DNA from: Arbacia lixula
Taxonomy: Eukaryota > Echinodermata > Echinoidea > Arbacioida > Arbaciidae
DNA: 64,000 nt
Assembly: GCA_963669155.1 (NCBI GenBank)
Contig: OZ022580.1
Coordinates: 25,131,705 to 25,195,704, forward strand
Reading direction: 5' to 3'
Shown: positions 19,387 through 30,109 of the stretch, piece by piece
Layout of the letters: every line of letters starts with the position of its first letter
Position numbering within the stretch: position 1 is the first letter of the stretch
Notes under the pieces: generated by a model
The model's input: only the letters and a program-made list of their open reading frames with translations
The model's database searches: none
Told to the model about the DNA's origin: nothing
Translations under genes and position numbers: made by a program

Positions 19387-20441
19387 AAAGAGTATTGCAT
19401 CTCGGCAAAGACCAGCTAGACAAAGCAGACTCAACCCACTCAAAGATCTCACCGACACAGCATATGAGAATGATAACGAGCTAAGCGCTGCAAAACTACA
19501 GAAGATATTGATAGAACTCTACGGGATGAACATCTCAGTATCGACAATCAAGGCTTTCAGGCGCCGACTTGGATGGGTCTAGACCGATTTGACAAAATGA
19601 TAACAGGTGAACCAGGCGAGCTTGGCTGGAGTGGGGTTGTGGTGAAAGGCCAAGCTGTTGATAAACATCACATTGTCCATCATCATGAGGAGAGTGACAC
19701 ACAGATCTGGCTTCATGTATTTGATACTCATTGTAACAACATTATGATTTATTCAATTGATCGAGACATTGGGATGATTGATCTTCCCTTAGACTTTGGT
19801 AACAAAACAGTTGTTATTCAGTACAGAGCCAAGGCTTGTGATGACGAATATCTGGACCTGAGTGTTTTTCAATCAGCTTGCCTGAAAGATGCCGACCTTG
19901 GGCATTTTCTACTAAGAAATATTGATGTTAGAAAGTGTCTCTAGGTTTTATACATTTGCTCAGGCTGTGATTTTGTCTCTTTCTTTGTTCACAAAGGAAA
20001 GGGTTTGTTCTTTAAGACGTTCTTCCAACATGCTACTTTTATAACTGGTGAAGAATCCCAAGCAAGTCCAGGTCATCTTTCCCAAACGAATCTCGACATT
20101 GATGCAGAATATGGCCTCTTGGCATTTTACTGTCTTATCATGTGTGTGTACTACGTAGCAAACAGAGCCTGTTTACATGACTATGTGTCCCCTGTAGAAC
20201 TCTTTCCCAGTATCATTGCTGATACTGTGTTGAAACATCATTCCAAGGCATTAGATATTGTTCGCAGAGCCTCTTGGAAAGTAGGTTATGAAGATGAACT
20301 TTTACCCTCTGATGAAGCCTTGCGTCTTCATTGGTTAAGATCTTGCTGGGTAAGCACTGTTTGGAATAGTGTTAACCCACCTATATTTGTTTATCCTGAT
20401 ACGTTTGTATTTCATTTCGTGGCTTGTCCAACTACGGTGTA
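19387..20441 (+). pseudogene. Composite unit 4, partial
   Basis: Tc1 N-part, then the PIN segment at 19573-19944 and the linker at 20005-20442 in the same frame. The two are separated only by the shared TAG and the following CSGCDFVSFF block. The unit departs from the others at about 20400, just before the CXC part, into unrelated sequence. Confidence 0.75.
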
Positions 20442-21190
20442 ACTACACGAACTGGCGTACTGTATAGATTCAGTAGTATACAAGCTGGTCAGGACAGGTA
20501 ATGACAATGATAAAGATAAGATACAACCAAACACGATGATACATTTGATATCTAACCTTTATATTTCAGAATACTGGTATGCAGCTATGTATCACTTATG
20601 AACTATTTTGTACTTTTTTGTAGGTACTTGCAAGTGTCAATAACGACCTGATTGTGCCGAATAAAAAGACCAGTGTGGCAAACTTAGTACAATGATGATA
20701 ACACGACAACTTATTGATTAGATTTTGGGTCGTATAGGTCAAATGTCAAAGGATACAGGTTCAATCCTAAATTAGTACTTTTGATGTGAGTACGCGAGAA
20801 ATATTTTACATAACTCACCCAACTTGGTGTAATGATAACAAATATCTGATCATCTCTTGGGTAAGATATGCTAAAGGTCAAATGAGATAGGTCAAGGTCT
20901 AATCATAAAATGTCATTATTGTGTGATAACTTGGGATATATTTGATCAACCTTTAACTTAATACAATGACAATATATCTCAATGCAGTCGTATGCTATAG
21001 CAAAATATCAAATTGTTCACGCACTGGACAATAAGGTTCTACTATTAGAGATTATGGCAATACAGGGTGTACTAGCTTAAATGCCTGCACATGACGGTGG
21101 AGGCATGCCAGTCAACTGCGCAAATTTCTCTCTATTCTCATAGCATATTTTATTTCATAACATATTTTTCCGATCACCTCAAGAAAGGCA
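20442..21190. other. AT-rich spacer, no gene seen
   Basis: No recognisable coding sequence and no strong repeats are visible. Confidence 0.5.
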
Positions 21191-21518
21191 AAAGCAGCAA
21201 GGAAACAAGATGCCGTTTAATGCCCTGTGTGCCGCAGCCTTGTTAAAAGGCTCAACACACATCTTGTGAATGTCCACAAACTAGGACGGAAATCCGAGGA
21301 GTACTTCAGGCTGAAGGCACAAGCCAAAACAGGTAATCATTTCATTTTTGTGCAGCATTAGAATGCTCACATTATCAAGTGCCGAGGGGGTGGGGGAGGG
21401 CTCTAAATCTCCCATGGTGGTCCTACTGTCGAAATAGGCTGATTTATCTGAAAATATGCACTTCTCATGTTGTATAAATGAGCGATCAATTTATGTAATC
21501 GAGGCATAATGTATAAGT

Positions 21519-21521
21519 TTA

Positions 21522-21552
<31 letters not shown>
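21519..21552. repeat. (GT)n microsatellite
   Basis: A nearly pure GT run abuts the 5' truncated end of the gypsy pol fragment. Confidence 0.9.
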
Positions 21553-21556
<4 letters not shown>

Positions 21557-21604
21557 GCAGAATGCAAAGTAACACACACGTCGGAGAAAAATATTGTACT
21601 GAAC

Positions 21605-23598
21605 CTTTCGGTAATAGGCCCTTATTCACCCGCCAGTATCGCCACTACCTACTAGGAAAACCATTCCTGGTTCGGACTGACCACAGCAGTCTGACATGGC
21701 TTCTTCACTTCAAATACCCTCAGGGGCAGCTTGCCCGTTGGATGGAAGAACTCAGTCAATACGATATGCGCCTGGAACATCGTCCGGGCAAGCACCATGG
21801 TAACGCCGATGCTTTGTCTAGGGTTCCTCTATTAGAGCCCTTTTGTGAAGAGTACCGGCTAGGTTTCAGTCTAGACCAGTTGCCTTGTGGAGGGTGTGGG
21901 TATTGCTCCAAAGCTCACCGGAACTGGGCTGCGTTTGGCGAGGTGGTGGACAATGTCGTGCCTCTTGCTGGACGAGTCAACAAGGTGGGCAGCGTAGACA
22001 TGCCTGGGTCAGTAGAGGACCTAGGGGTGACCCACGCAGAAATCCGCAAGTCTTCTGAGTGTATTGATGTTATGGTGGGGGAACCCACTATACGTACAGT
22101 AGGAGCTCGACCAGTTGGGGTCGCAGAGGAGGGGCAAATGCCTGCAGAATTATTGCGGGCAGAACAAGCCAAGGATCCCTCCCTGACGGCACTCATCAAC
22201 TGGTTGGAGGGGCAGAAGGAGCCAGATGAGGCTACCATACTGCTATGGGGTCCGGAGGAGAAATTTCTCTGGATAAATAGAGCTCTCTTTGTGCGGGTTG
22301 ATGGAGTTATCTGCATGAAGAGGGAGGATCAGGGCACACTACTACTGGTGCCCCGGTCTGAGACGACGTTATGCACGCCAACCATGACCTCCCGGCGGCA
22401 GGCCACCCGGGCCGGGACAGAACGAAGTCCTACATCAGGGCCAAGTACTTCTGGTACAAAATGGGCAAGGATGTGACCGAGTATGTCCGGACCTGTCCGA
22501 CCTGCAATCAAAATAAGAAAACAGTCAGATACGGCAAGAGCCCCATGCGTACTTATCATGCGGGGGTGCCGATGGAGCGCGTCCATCTCGATTTCCTGGG
22601 GCCATTACCCAAGTCGTCCCGGGGGAACGAACACATTTTGATGATGGTGGACCAGTTCACAAAATGGGTGGAGTGCGTACCGCTTCCATCACAAACTGCG
22701 GAGGAGACTGCCCGAGCCGCGGTGGGAGAATTCTTCTGCCGGTTCGGGTATCCGTTAGCCATCTTTACGGATCAGGGGCGGAATTTCGAGAGCAAGCTCT
22801 TCAAAGAAATTTGTAAGGTTCTCCTGATCCATAAAGCCAGAACCACGCCGTACCGACCGTCGGGTAATGGCCAGGTGGAAAGGTATAATCGTACTCTGAT
22901 GGATGCGATTCGGTGCTATGTGGGGCGTTCCCAGAATAAGTGGGACGAGTATTTGCCCCAGATCGCCGGAGCGCTTCGGGCTACGGTTAACGGGAACACC
23001 GGCCATACTGCGAACCGCCTGATGCTTGGACGAGAAGTGAACTTGCCAGTTCATCTATTATATCCTATTCCGGGGAACCTCACGCCTAGGGAAGGGGATG
23101 AGTACGTGGGCCGTCTGACAACAGCCACCCAGGCTGCACATGAGGCGGCCAGAGTGGCCTTACAAAGTTCCCAGAGGCGGATGAAGCGGGACTACGACAT
23201 GCATTCATTCCGAGTTTGTATACGTCCTTGACACCGCTAAGGTCAAGGGCAAGTGCAAGAAACTGAGCCGTCCCTGGAAGGGTCCGGGAAAGGTCATCAG
23301 GCAGCTAACTCCTGATTTGTACCGGGTGGAGCTCCGAAAATCAATCTCCACGGTGCACCAGGATTGCCTGAAGCCTTGTCGGGACCGTGGGCTGCCAGAA
23401 TGGTGTCAAGAGTCCAGCAGAGTCGAAGCGGAGACTGTGTATTGTCTCTGTCGTAAGCCGTATGATGAGACTAAGTTCATGATCGGTTGTGATGGTTGTG
23501 ATGATTGGTTTCATGGTGACTGTGTGGGGGTAACTCCTAGTGAAAGTCTCCACATAGACAAATATTATTGCCCTCTCTGTGTAGGTAGGGAGAAGTGA
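21605..23598 (+). pseudogene. Ty3/gypsy pol remnant: RNase H, integrase and C-terminal PHD finger
   Basis: Order: RNase H tail (FLVRTDHSSLTWLL, GKHHGNADALSRVP), H2C2 integrase zinc region (HANHDL...CPTCNQNKK), and DDE integrase core. Core motifs are HLDFLGPLPKSSRG, IFTDQGRNFES and PYRPSGNGQVERYNRTL. These are followed by a post-integrase SH3-like stretch and a complete C4HC3 PHD finger ([20 protein letters not shown]) at about 23438-23580. gag, protease and most of the reverse transcriptase are missing. Two frameshifts break it, near 22345-22370 and near 23212. No LTRs were found. The PHD finger suggests that the ancestral integrase used chromatin reading for targeting; this is inference. Confidence 0.9.
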
Positions 23599-23681
23599 GA
23601 GCAGAGAATGTGGAATGATTGGGTCTTCTCGGTTAGATACCAATTATGTTTTCTTCCTTTCTCTCGTTCTCCTTGCTGCAG

Positions 23682-24575
23682 ATGACTGAGTTGAGGGCAG
23701 AGGACCTTCCTTTGCCCTCAGATAGCGACGACGACTGGGCACTCGGCGGTGAGGAGCCGGGGGCCGTGGAGGGTGGGATGGAGCCAGCGGAGCTGCGTCC
23801 CACGGTAGTGGAGGGGGGTGGGGTCGACCGGGCTGACTCTACGCTCCTTTCACCAGACCAGGTAATGGGTTTGGGAGGGGCCCCTATGGCTCAACCCAAT
23901 CCCTCAGAAGACTTAGGAGGAGCTCAAAGTGCGCCTCCCAAGGTGGTGGTGGAGGAAGGGAACCTTGCGGTTGCCTCAGCAGCCCCCGAAGGGGAAACCT
24001 GGGCGGGACAGTTGGTGAGGTGGCTAGTGAGGGGACCTTCTCTCCCCTACCCTAGTTTTGTGGTCCGCTTGGCCCCGTCTGAGCTGCCCTGGGACTTCGT
24101 CCTGGCGCACTTGGATAGGGTGTACACGCGGGCCGCAAAATCATGTGATGCGGGCTGGGTCAGTTGCCTGCATGCGTACCTCAGGGGACGCCTGTCTCCA
24201 GAGGACTACGTCGACAGGTACCCTTTGCTGGGGTCAGAGGAGGGTGCCGAGGAGGGGGCTGAAGAGTTAAGATTCTTCGACCCCCCCACTCCTTGGTGGG
24301 AGCCGGGCATGGTGAAAAGCCAGCGTTTTCACCGCAGCCTGGCTCACCTTTCGCCCTTCTCATGGCATACCCCAGTGGGGTCCTCGGGATTTGGGGCAAG
24401 GCCTCAACCAGAGGTTCAGGGCAACATGTGCCCCGAACCTGCACCAGCTGACTTACATCTAGCTGGGGTTGGGCCAACCTCAAAGGGTCACTCGGAGGCT
24501 CCCATGGAGACAGAGGAGGCTATGGACACGGCCTTGATAAGACGCAGTCCTCAAAATTATTCATACCCTAGTTGA
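23682..24575 (+). CDS. ORF downstream of gypsy pol, acidic Pro-rich protein of unknown function
   Basis: An open frame of 297 codons from the ATG at 23682 (309 from the ATG at 23646) begins 84 bp after the pol stop. The sequence before ATG 23682 is a pyrimidine-rich tract ending in CTGCAG, a good splice-acceptor context. The protein has an acidic, low-complexity N-terminal third, a folded-looking middle (PWDFVLAHLDRVYTRAAKSC, YLRGRLSPEDYVDRYPLL) and a Pro-rich tail. There is no signal peptide or membrane segment, so it is unlike env. It may be a third ORF of the retrotransposon; this is inferred from position and uninterrupted frame. Confidence 0.5.
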   Translation: MTELRAEDLPLPSDSDDDWALGGEEPGAVEGGMEPAELRPTVVEGGGVDRADSTLLSPDQVMGLGGAPMAQPNPSEDLGGAQSAPPKVVVEEGNLAVASAAPEGETWAGQLVRWLVRGPSLPYPSFVVRLAPSELPWDFVLAHLDRVYTRAAKSCDAGWVSCLHAYLRGRLSPEDYVDRYPLLGSEEGAEEGAEELRFFDPPTPWWEPGMVKSQRFHRSLAHLSPFSWHTPVGSSGFGARPQPEVQGNMCPEPAPADLHLAGVGPTSKGHSEAPMETEEAMDTALIRRSPQNYSYPS

Positions 24576-25262
24576 TGTTTGTGATTTTTCATGTTTGTGA
24601 TTAATGAATGCATTTTGTCTTCTTTCTCTACTAATGATAATCATTATGGACGTTGGAGCGGTAATGAGCGCCAGTGAAGAAGGAAAATCTCATTCCTTTC
24701 ACAGTGTCCTTTATGAATGTCATTAGAGTAATTTCTTGTGTTTGATTATACCACGTTATTGGTTCAAAGTGGGTAAAGCAGTGGAACTAGGAATTACTTC
24801 TTTGCATTATACAATATTTATGTGTTCGTTGTAAACATCATAACATTCATACAAATTAGTATTATCGTTCCACAGCGAGTAGGCCTACTCCTACTAATAT
24901 CGATGGCCAGCTCCTAGAGCGTTTCCAGCGCCATCTTCTCAACTGCGTCGGGTCGGGCTGTATGAAAACAGCAAGGCAGCATACCGAGTACCTCAGAAAG
25001 ATGGCATCCTGGGTTGATGCAGGGGAACAGGGCATATTCTTCGAGAAAAGTGCCATGGAGAAGTAAGTGCTTGCTAGGCTAGAATATGCTTGCATCGGCT
25101 ATATGAAACAATTAAGGCAAGGCACTTTGGCAACTGCTAAGTATCCGTCTACACCCATCAATCTATCTGTGGAGAGTATTGTGGGGGAAACACGGAGTCA
25201 GTCAAGACACTTAATTAGCACTATACACATCAACCTTGAAATAGAGTTTTGGAGCATTCTTG

Positions 25263-25400
25263 CAGTCCCCCCCTCCCCCCCCAAAAAAAAAAATAAAAAT
25301 AAAAACAACAACAGCAACAACTACATTAACAAGCAAACAAACGAACAGCAAACAAATGATAAACATAAAAATAAGAAGAATGCACTTATCAATCTAGTGC
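25263..25400. repeat. C-run followed by A-rich tract
   Basis: CCCCCCCTCCCCCCCC followed by A/AAC-rich sequence, in an intron of the decayed zinc-finger gene. Non-coding. Confidence 0.6.
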
Positions 25401-26693
25401 ATATAGTGCTTCTAGTGCATATGGTTTGAGTCAATTAGATACTTTCATCAAAAGTATGTACAATTCTGCAGTTTTATATAACTATGGATGTCTGTACATA
25501 ATTATAGAGAGCATAGGTATGTTTACAAATAAATAGTCATATCCACAGCTGTTTTCTTGCCTCTTTCATCAAAACATGTTTGGAATAAAGAGACAGGAGC
25601 TGCTGTGTATCTGGTCTCGTTTAATAATTTCACTATGAACATAAATGAAACGAAAATAAACGAAATGAAAATAAGGTACGTTTACGTATATGGTGCACTA
25701 AAAGGTGCAGACATTTGATTCATAAGTGTGATAATTAAGATTTATCCTCAGAACAAAGTGTATTTGGATATGCAGAAATATAAATGTTTATGTACAGTTT
25801 CCATGTGATAATGTGTGAAAATCATGATATCATGTTTCATGTGTAATATAAGACTATATGTGTAAAATTTATCAATTTTCTTGTCTCTCCTTGACATAGG
25901 ATCATGAAGAACATCGCCAGTCTTGCGCCTAAGACCAAACACAAATATCTCGACACAATAAAAAAGGCAGGGGAGTTCTTGGAAAGCGAACAGGATGAGG
26001 GAGGAGAGAGATGGGTGACGGACGACCAAGTGAGACGCACTCTCCTGAGGGTGCGGCAGTACAGTGGGGGGCTAACGCGGTCCATAAAGGAGCGAGAAAT
26101 GGCAAATCGTTGCCGAATTCAAGGCAAAGTCATTAATCATTGTTTGCGACAGACCCCTGTTTTGTTATTTGTAAATATCACAAGTATGAACCCAGTGCAC
26201 TACTTTTATTCAATATTTTTGTATGTTCTATCAAGCGCATAAAGACATGCGTAATGTCTAATTATGAGAAATATAATGTATGATTTTCTGAACAGGCAAT
26301 CTCCTCAACAAGCATGATGTAGGATCTTTCAAGAACATCATGAGGCAGAAGGCCACAGCAGCCATCGGTGAGAAGAATGAATACATCATATGAACATTAT
26401 CAACAGCGTGGCCATGCAGCTGTCCCATCCTCCAATTAAGGGTTCGTGAGAAGTCTGACATTTTTGTTATGGGAGAAAATTAAATGTTTCTGCCAAAAAA
26501 TACTGACCTTGTACTTTAAAATTACCTTGCACTTGCAAAGGGTCGTGTGACGACAACATGTGAAGGAGACTGTATCCTTTTGATATATCGTTTTGGCTTC
26601 GTTCACTTACAAAAATATGAATAGTGATATTTTTATGCATCAAAGAGGCAATTATTTTGTATCGGTTTTTGTATGGACTAATGATCCTGTGGT

Positions 26694-27145
26694 ATCCTTC
26701 TATTGCGAGGCCATTCTAGAGGGAACATGGAAGCTTTTCCTGCAACACGTCTACCCCATCGGACATAGATTCATGCAGGACGACCTGTCTACCCTACCAG
26801 ACATAGATTCCTGCAGGACAATGACCCCAAGCACACGTCAAAGGCAGCCCAGGAGTGTATGAAGAACAACATCCTCTGGCCGAAGACTCCAGCCAAAAGT
26901 CCAGACCTCAATCCTATCGAGATGGTGTGGGCCCATATCATGGGTACAGGAGAAGCAGCCGTCAGACATCCATGAATTGACCGATACAGTGGAAGAGTAT
27001 CGTCGCACTCAGCTCACCCAAGCACTCTGATACAGGTTCATCGACCATCTGGAGAAGGCTATTCCAGTGGTGATTTCCAAGGGAAAGCAGCCTTTTTCAG
27101 AGCCACCAACACATCAAGATAGATTCAAAGAATACTCTCAATGAT
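26694..27145 (+). pseudogene. Detached Tc1-like transposase C-terminal fragment
   Basis: The fragment starts abruptly at TTCTATTGCGAGGCC and reads FYCEAILEGTWKLFL, GHRFMQD, a duplicated ~43-bp QDND region, then ECMKNNILWPKTPAKSPDLN, PIEMVW and a weak tail. SPDLNPIEMVW contains the third (Glu) catalytic position that the array units lack. It shares the QDND-region duplication with composite unit 3, indicating common descent. Multiple stops and shifts follow. Confidence 0.8.
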
Positions 27146-27164
27146 ATTAAACTAAGATATACGT

Positions 27165-27194
27165 GAGAGGATCAATTTATCCTCTCACGTTTTT
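27165..27194. repeat. Perfect-stem hairpin after the Tc1 fragment
   Basis: ACGTGAGAGGAT and its inverted copy ATCCTCTCACGT are separated by a short AT loop. It may be a remnant of a transposon end or a simple hairpin. Confidence 0.5.
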
Positions 27195-28324
27195 ATGATT
27201 TTACCACGCATGCGCAGACCATGCTTTGGGCTACCATGACTGCGCTCGTGATTTGCGTGCGCTGCACTGTTAACCGCGCACTTTACCTGTAGAACAATTT
27301 CTAAGCTTTTTGTTTTTACTACAATATACATTACAATACAATCGAGAGACAAGACAAGACAAGAACCAAAACGTTTATTTTGCCATTGTTTAAGACCTGC
27401 ATGTAAGTTAAAATGCAATTGTTTTTATGCTTCATTGATTGATTGTTAAAAGTCATGATTTCATGTCAATGACTCCATATGTTGTAGTGTAAAATAGTTG
27501 TTTCATATATGTTCATTGTGTGAGTTTGTGAGTGATAAGTAGTATTTAATGTTATGTGTAGCGAAGTAAGAACTGTTTTTTAAAGTATGTTAATATGTAG
27601 GTCGCCACTATCGTCTTATGGTCATCGTTCGTTTAGGGCTGATGATGAGACACCGGTACTGTTTATACGATTTCCAATGAGGTAAATATATTATTTGTCT
27701 GTACGTGTGTAGTTTAATTTAAACATCTGATTACAATGTAAATTGATTTGTACATGATGAATGAACTATAAATAATATCAATGTGTATGACTGTGAATGA
27801 ATTATTCTATGAACATGATCCATGTAATTAATAAGATGATATTCATTGATTTAAGAATTTATGTATTAATGTATTCACGATGACTTTGTATAGATAGTTA
27901 TTCATAGATATGTGCTGATAGTCCATTTATGTGTCTGTTACATGAACAGCTCCGAAGCGTAACTCGGCAGAGTCGGCACGACGGTGCTGTGTTGGTTTTC
28001 TTTGTAGTTTTCTTTGTAGATTTTTCTTTGTCGTTTTTCTTTGTAGGGGGTTTTCTTTGTTGCCTTTTCTTTGGTGTTTGGTTATTACTTTTCCTCAACA
28101 TATCATTTTGCTGATCGTTTATCTATTTGTTTTAATAAAGGCCTTGTGTCATTTCAAATTTATAAAATAGTCTTCCTTTTCACCTTTTCTTCGTGTGTTC
28201 GTTCCAGGGTAATTAAGTTTGATTTAAAACTATTTGTAAGCAAATTATGGGAACAGTTTCGTCAATTCAATTAATGTAGCTTTGTACAAGTATTATCTGT
28301 AACATATATATATTATTTTTACAG
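27195..28324. other. AT-rich spacer with a TTTTCTTTGTAG tandem repeat
   Basis: Units of about 12-20 bp (TTTTCTTTGTAG) repeat at about 27998-28080. No gene is supported. Confidence 0.5.
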
Positions 28325-28579
28325 ATGATCCCTAGTCCAGCTTATCAAGATCTGTGGCACGGGACGGAGGAGCTGCGGGATCATTGTCGGAAAAGACATG
28401 GCCGGGGTCTCTCCATGAGATGCCTGCAGTGCGAGTCTGAGGGGGCGGGTCGGCCAGAGTTGGTTCGCTCTTACCGGAGAGTACATCCGGCAAGGAGAGA
28501 CGAGGAGGTTTTATTAGTTTCACTTTGGCATCCCGGAGTTTTGAGAGGAAACAACAATGTCGAAACAGAAGGCCACTGA
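28325..28579 (+). other. Candidate exon or gene fragment with zinc-finger-like spacing
   Basis: An open frame follows a TTTTTACAG acceptor-like sequence. It encodes TEELRDHCRKRHGRG, MRCLQCE and VRSYRRVHP, where His and Cys pairs are spaced somewhat like degenerate C2H2 fingers. No phase-compatible link to the upstream zinc-finger exons was found. The downstream sequence is Arg/Lys/Glu-rich and purine-biased. Low confidence. Confidence 0.25.
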
Positions 28580-29520
28580 GCGTGTGGGACTGGAGAAGGC
28601 AAGACCACCGCAGGGAGGAAGAGGAGACGCCAGAAGCCAGAAAGGAGGAGTGCTCTGCTCAGGACCTACAACTCCTCAGTTCGTAAAAAATGTATATCTG
28701 GCCAATACAGAAAAATAATGACCTGGAAGAAATCGCTCCTCCATCAAACAACGATCTGCTGCCATGCTACCTGTGAGGTATGCTGTTTGCTTCGTCCGAA
28801 GTGAGGGAGCACGGTAAAACATGCAAGACGAGCAAGAGAGAGGAGAGCAAGGAATGGTTAAGTAGCAACAAAAGTGAAGAAGAGAAGACTCAGACGAAGG
28901 AGGAAGCTAACCACCAAAGCGAAAGCGAAAAAAGAGGAAATCCAAAAGGAAGGCAGGAGCGAAAGCAGCAGCGAAAACGGAGGTGAGAGCGAAAGCAAAA
29001 GCAGGAAGGAGAAGGGAGAAAGGATAATAACCTTTATCATAATATTATCATAATTTTTAACTCTGTGGCATAAATCGAAAAAAAAACAACATTGCGGAGT
29101 ATCGATTATCGTTTATTTGAAAAGAAACACTCAGCGATAACTGTTTATGGTACCCTGCGCCCAATTTGTGTGTGCCATAGTGTTACGCGTTATCACGCGT
29201 TCAAATGAATTGCTCAATGGTATTGTTTTTTAAAATGCTTAGTTGCTTGATGATCGCAATTCAGGTTGCGTGAAACTCCAAGTTGCACAATAAACACGAC
29301 GAATCAACAGCCATCCGTTTAAACTTGTGTATTAATATTTAAAAACTCTTCCTAAGAAGGACTGCGAGCACTCTACATAAACAAGGATAGTATTTTTCAA
29401 GTCTTTTGTCTTGTAACGGCCCTCTTCGAAAACCCCCCTTTTCGGATCCCACATATGATATGACGAAGAACCGCAAATGTACATCACCAAGACTGATCAC
29501 AATTATATATATATCGACAG
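28580..29520. other. Spacer; purine-rich then AT-rich
   Basis: A GA/AAG-rich stretch at 28600-29030 gives artefactual frames on both strands. Nothing is recognised after it up to the Penelope fragment. Confidence 0.5.
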
Positions 29521-30109
29521 GCCGAACATCGTCACCCTCATGAGACTTGCCGAACTCGTCCTCACGTTATCGTCTTTCAAGTTCGGTGACGACTTCTACA
29601 TCCCACAGAAAGGAGTTTCCATGGGAACCAAGATTGGACCTTCTTATGCTTGTCTCTTCATGGGTTTCATCGAAGAACAAATGATCAGCAAGTTCCCCGG
29701 ACCTAAGCCTGTCGTAATGAAGCGGTACATCAACGATTTCATCAGCGCTTACATGTGTTCCACTAAGCAACTCGAGACTTTCTTCAATTACGCCAATAAC
29801 TTTCACCCATCCTTGACGTACACACACAGTGTCTCCGATCATAGCGTCAACTTCTTGGATATTACAGTCAACATCACTCCTGTTGGTATCAGCACCGACG
29901 TTTTCTACAAGCCGACAGACTCTCATTCATATCTGAATTTTAAGTCCTCACATCCTCCCTCTTGCAAGAAAGCTATCCCGTACTCACAGTTCCTGAGACT
30001 CCGCCAAATTTGCAGTGACACGCCCACCTTCACTCATAGAGCCACACAGATGGAAAACTTTTTTTCCATCAGAGGACATGAAAGCATACAATTTGACAAA
30101 GTATACTAG
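29521..30109 (+). pseudogene. Penelope-like element reverse transcriptase fragment
   Basis: An uninterrupted frame matches the RT palm and thumb of Penelope-like elements: LMRLAELVLTLSSFKF, GVSMGTKIGPSYACLFMGF, YKPTDSHSYL and SQFLRLRQICS. The catalytic YxDD motif is altered: the sequence reads RYINDF where RYIDD is expected. The N-terminal fingers and any GIY-YIG endonuclease are absent. The frame is still open although the active site is changed. Confidence 0.85.

Larger units (their letters stand above)
14386..20441 (+). mobile_element. Composite transposon array: Tc1-like transposase split by a PIN/CXC module, three full units and one partial
   Basis: Head-to-tail units start at about 14386, 16016, 17641 and 19387, each 1.63-1.75 kb and more than 90% alike by eye. 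Each full unit reads: Tc1-like N-terminal helix-turn-helix part (SRPRPA to FWRRLGWV), a PIN/XPG-like segment, a tesmin-type CXC segment, then the Tc1-like DDE part (VVFSD to QDND, AAQECMK). The next unit's Tc1 N-part follows directly. The PIN/CXC module thus sits between the Tc1 DNA-binding part and the first catalytic Asp. The junction (ATGGGTCTAGACC) is the same in all units, so the hybrid existed before amplification. Unit 4 stops at about 20400 within the linker before the CXC part. Confidence 0.85.
21191..26367 (+). pseudogene. Decayed multi-exon gene with C2H2-like finger (function not assigned)
   Basis: Exon-like blocks at about 21222-21331, 24876-25062, 25900-26123 and 26296-26367 join in one consistent phase. 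The first encodes a zinc-finger-like CPVCRSLVKRLNTHLVNVH, but an in-frame TAA sits directly upstream, so the copy looks broken. The second and third encode helical sequence (QLLERFQRHLLNC, TARQHTEYLRKMASW, KTKHKYLDTIKKAG). Donors are canonical except after the third block, where the phase is kept only by a GC donor (CAAG|GCAAAG). The overall form resembles zinc-finger gene families seen repeatedly in marine invertebrates, but I cannot name it. A gypsy fragment occupies the first intron. Confidence 0.45.

Noticed and set aside
21915..22316. Minus-strand frames across the gypsy region
   Set aside because: They overlap well-supported integrase and RNase H sequence on the plus strand.
23682..24575. 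Envelope protein for the gypsy element
   Set aside because: No signal peptide, membrane span or cysteine-rich ectodomain is visible; left as unknown ORF.
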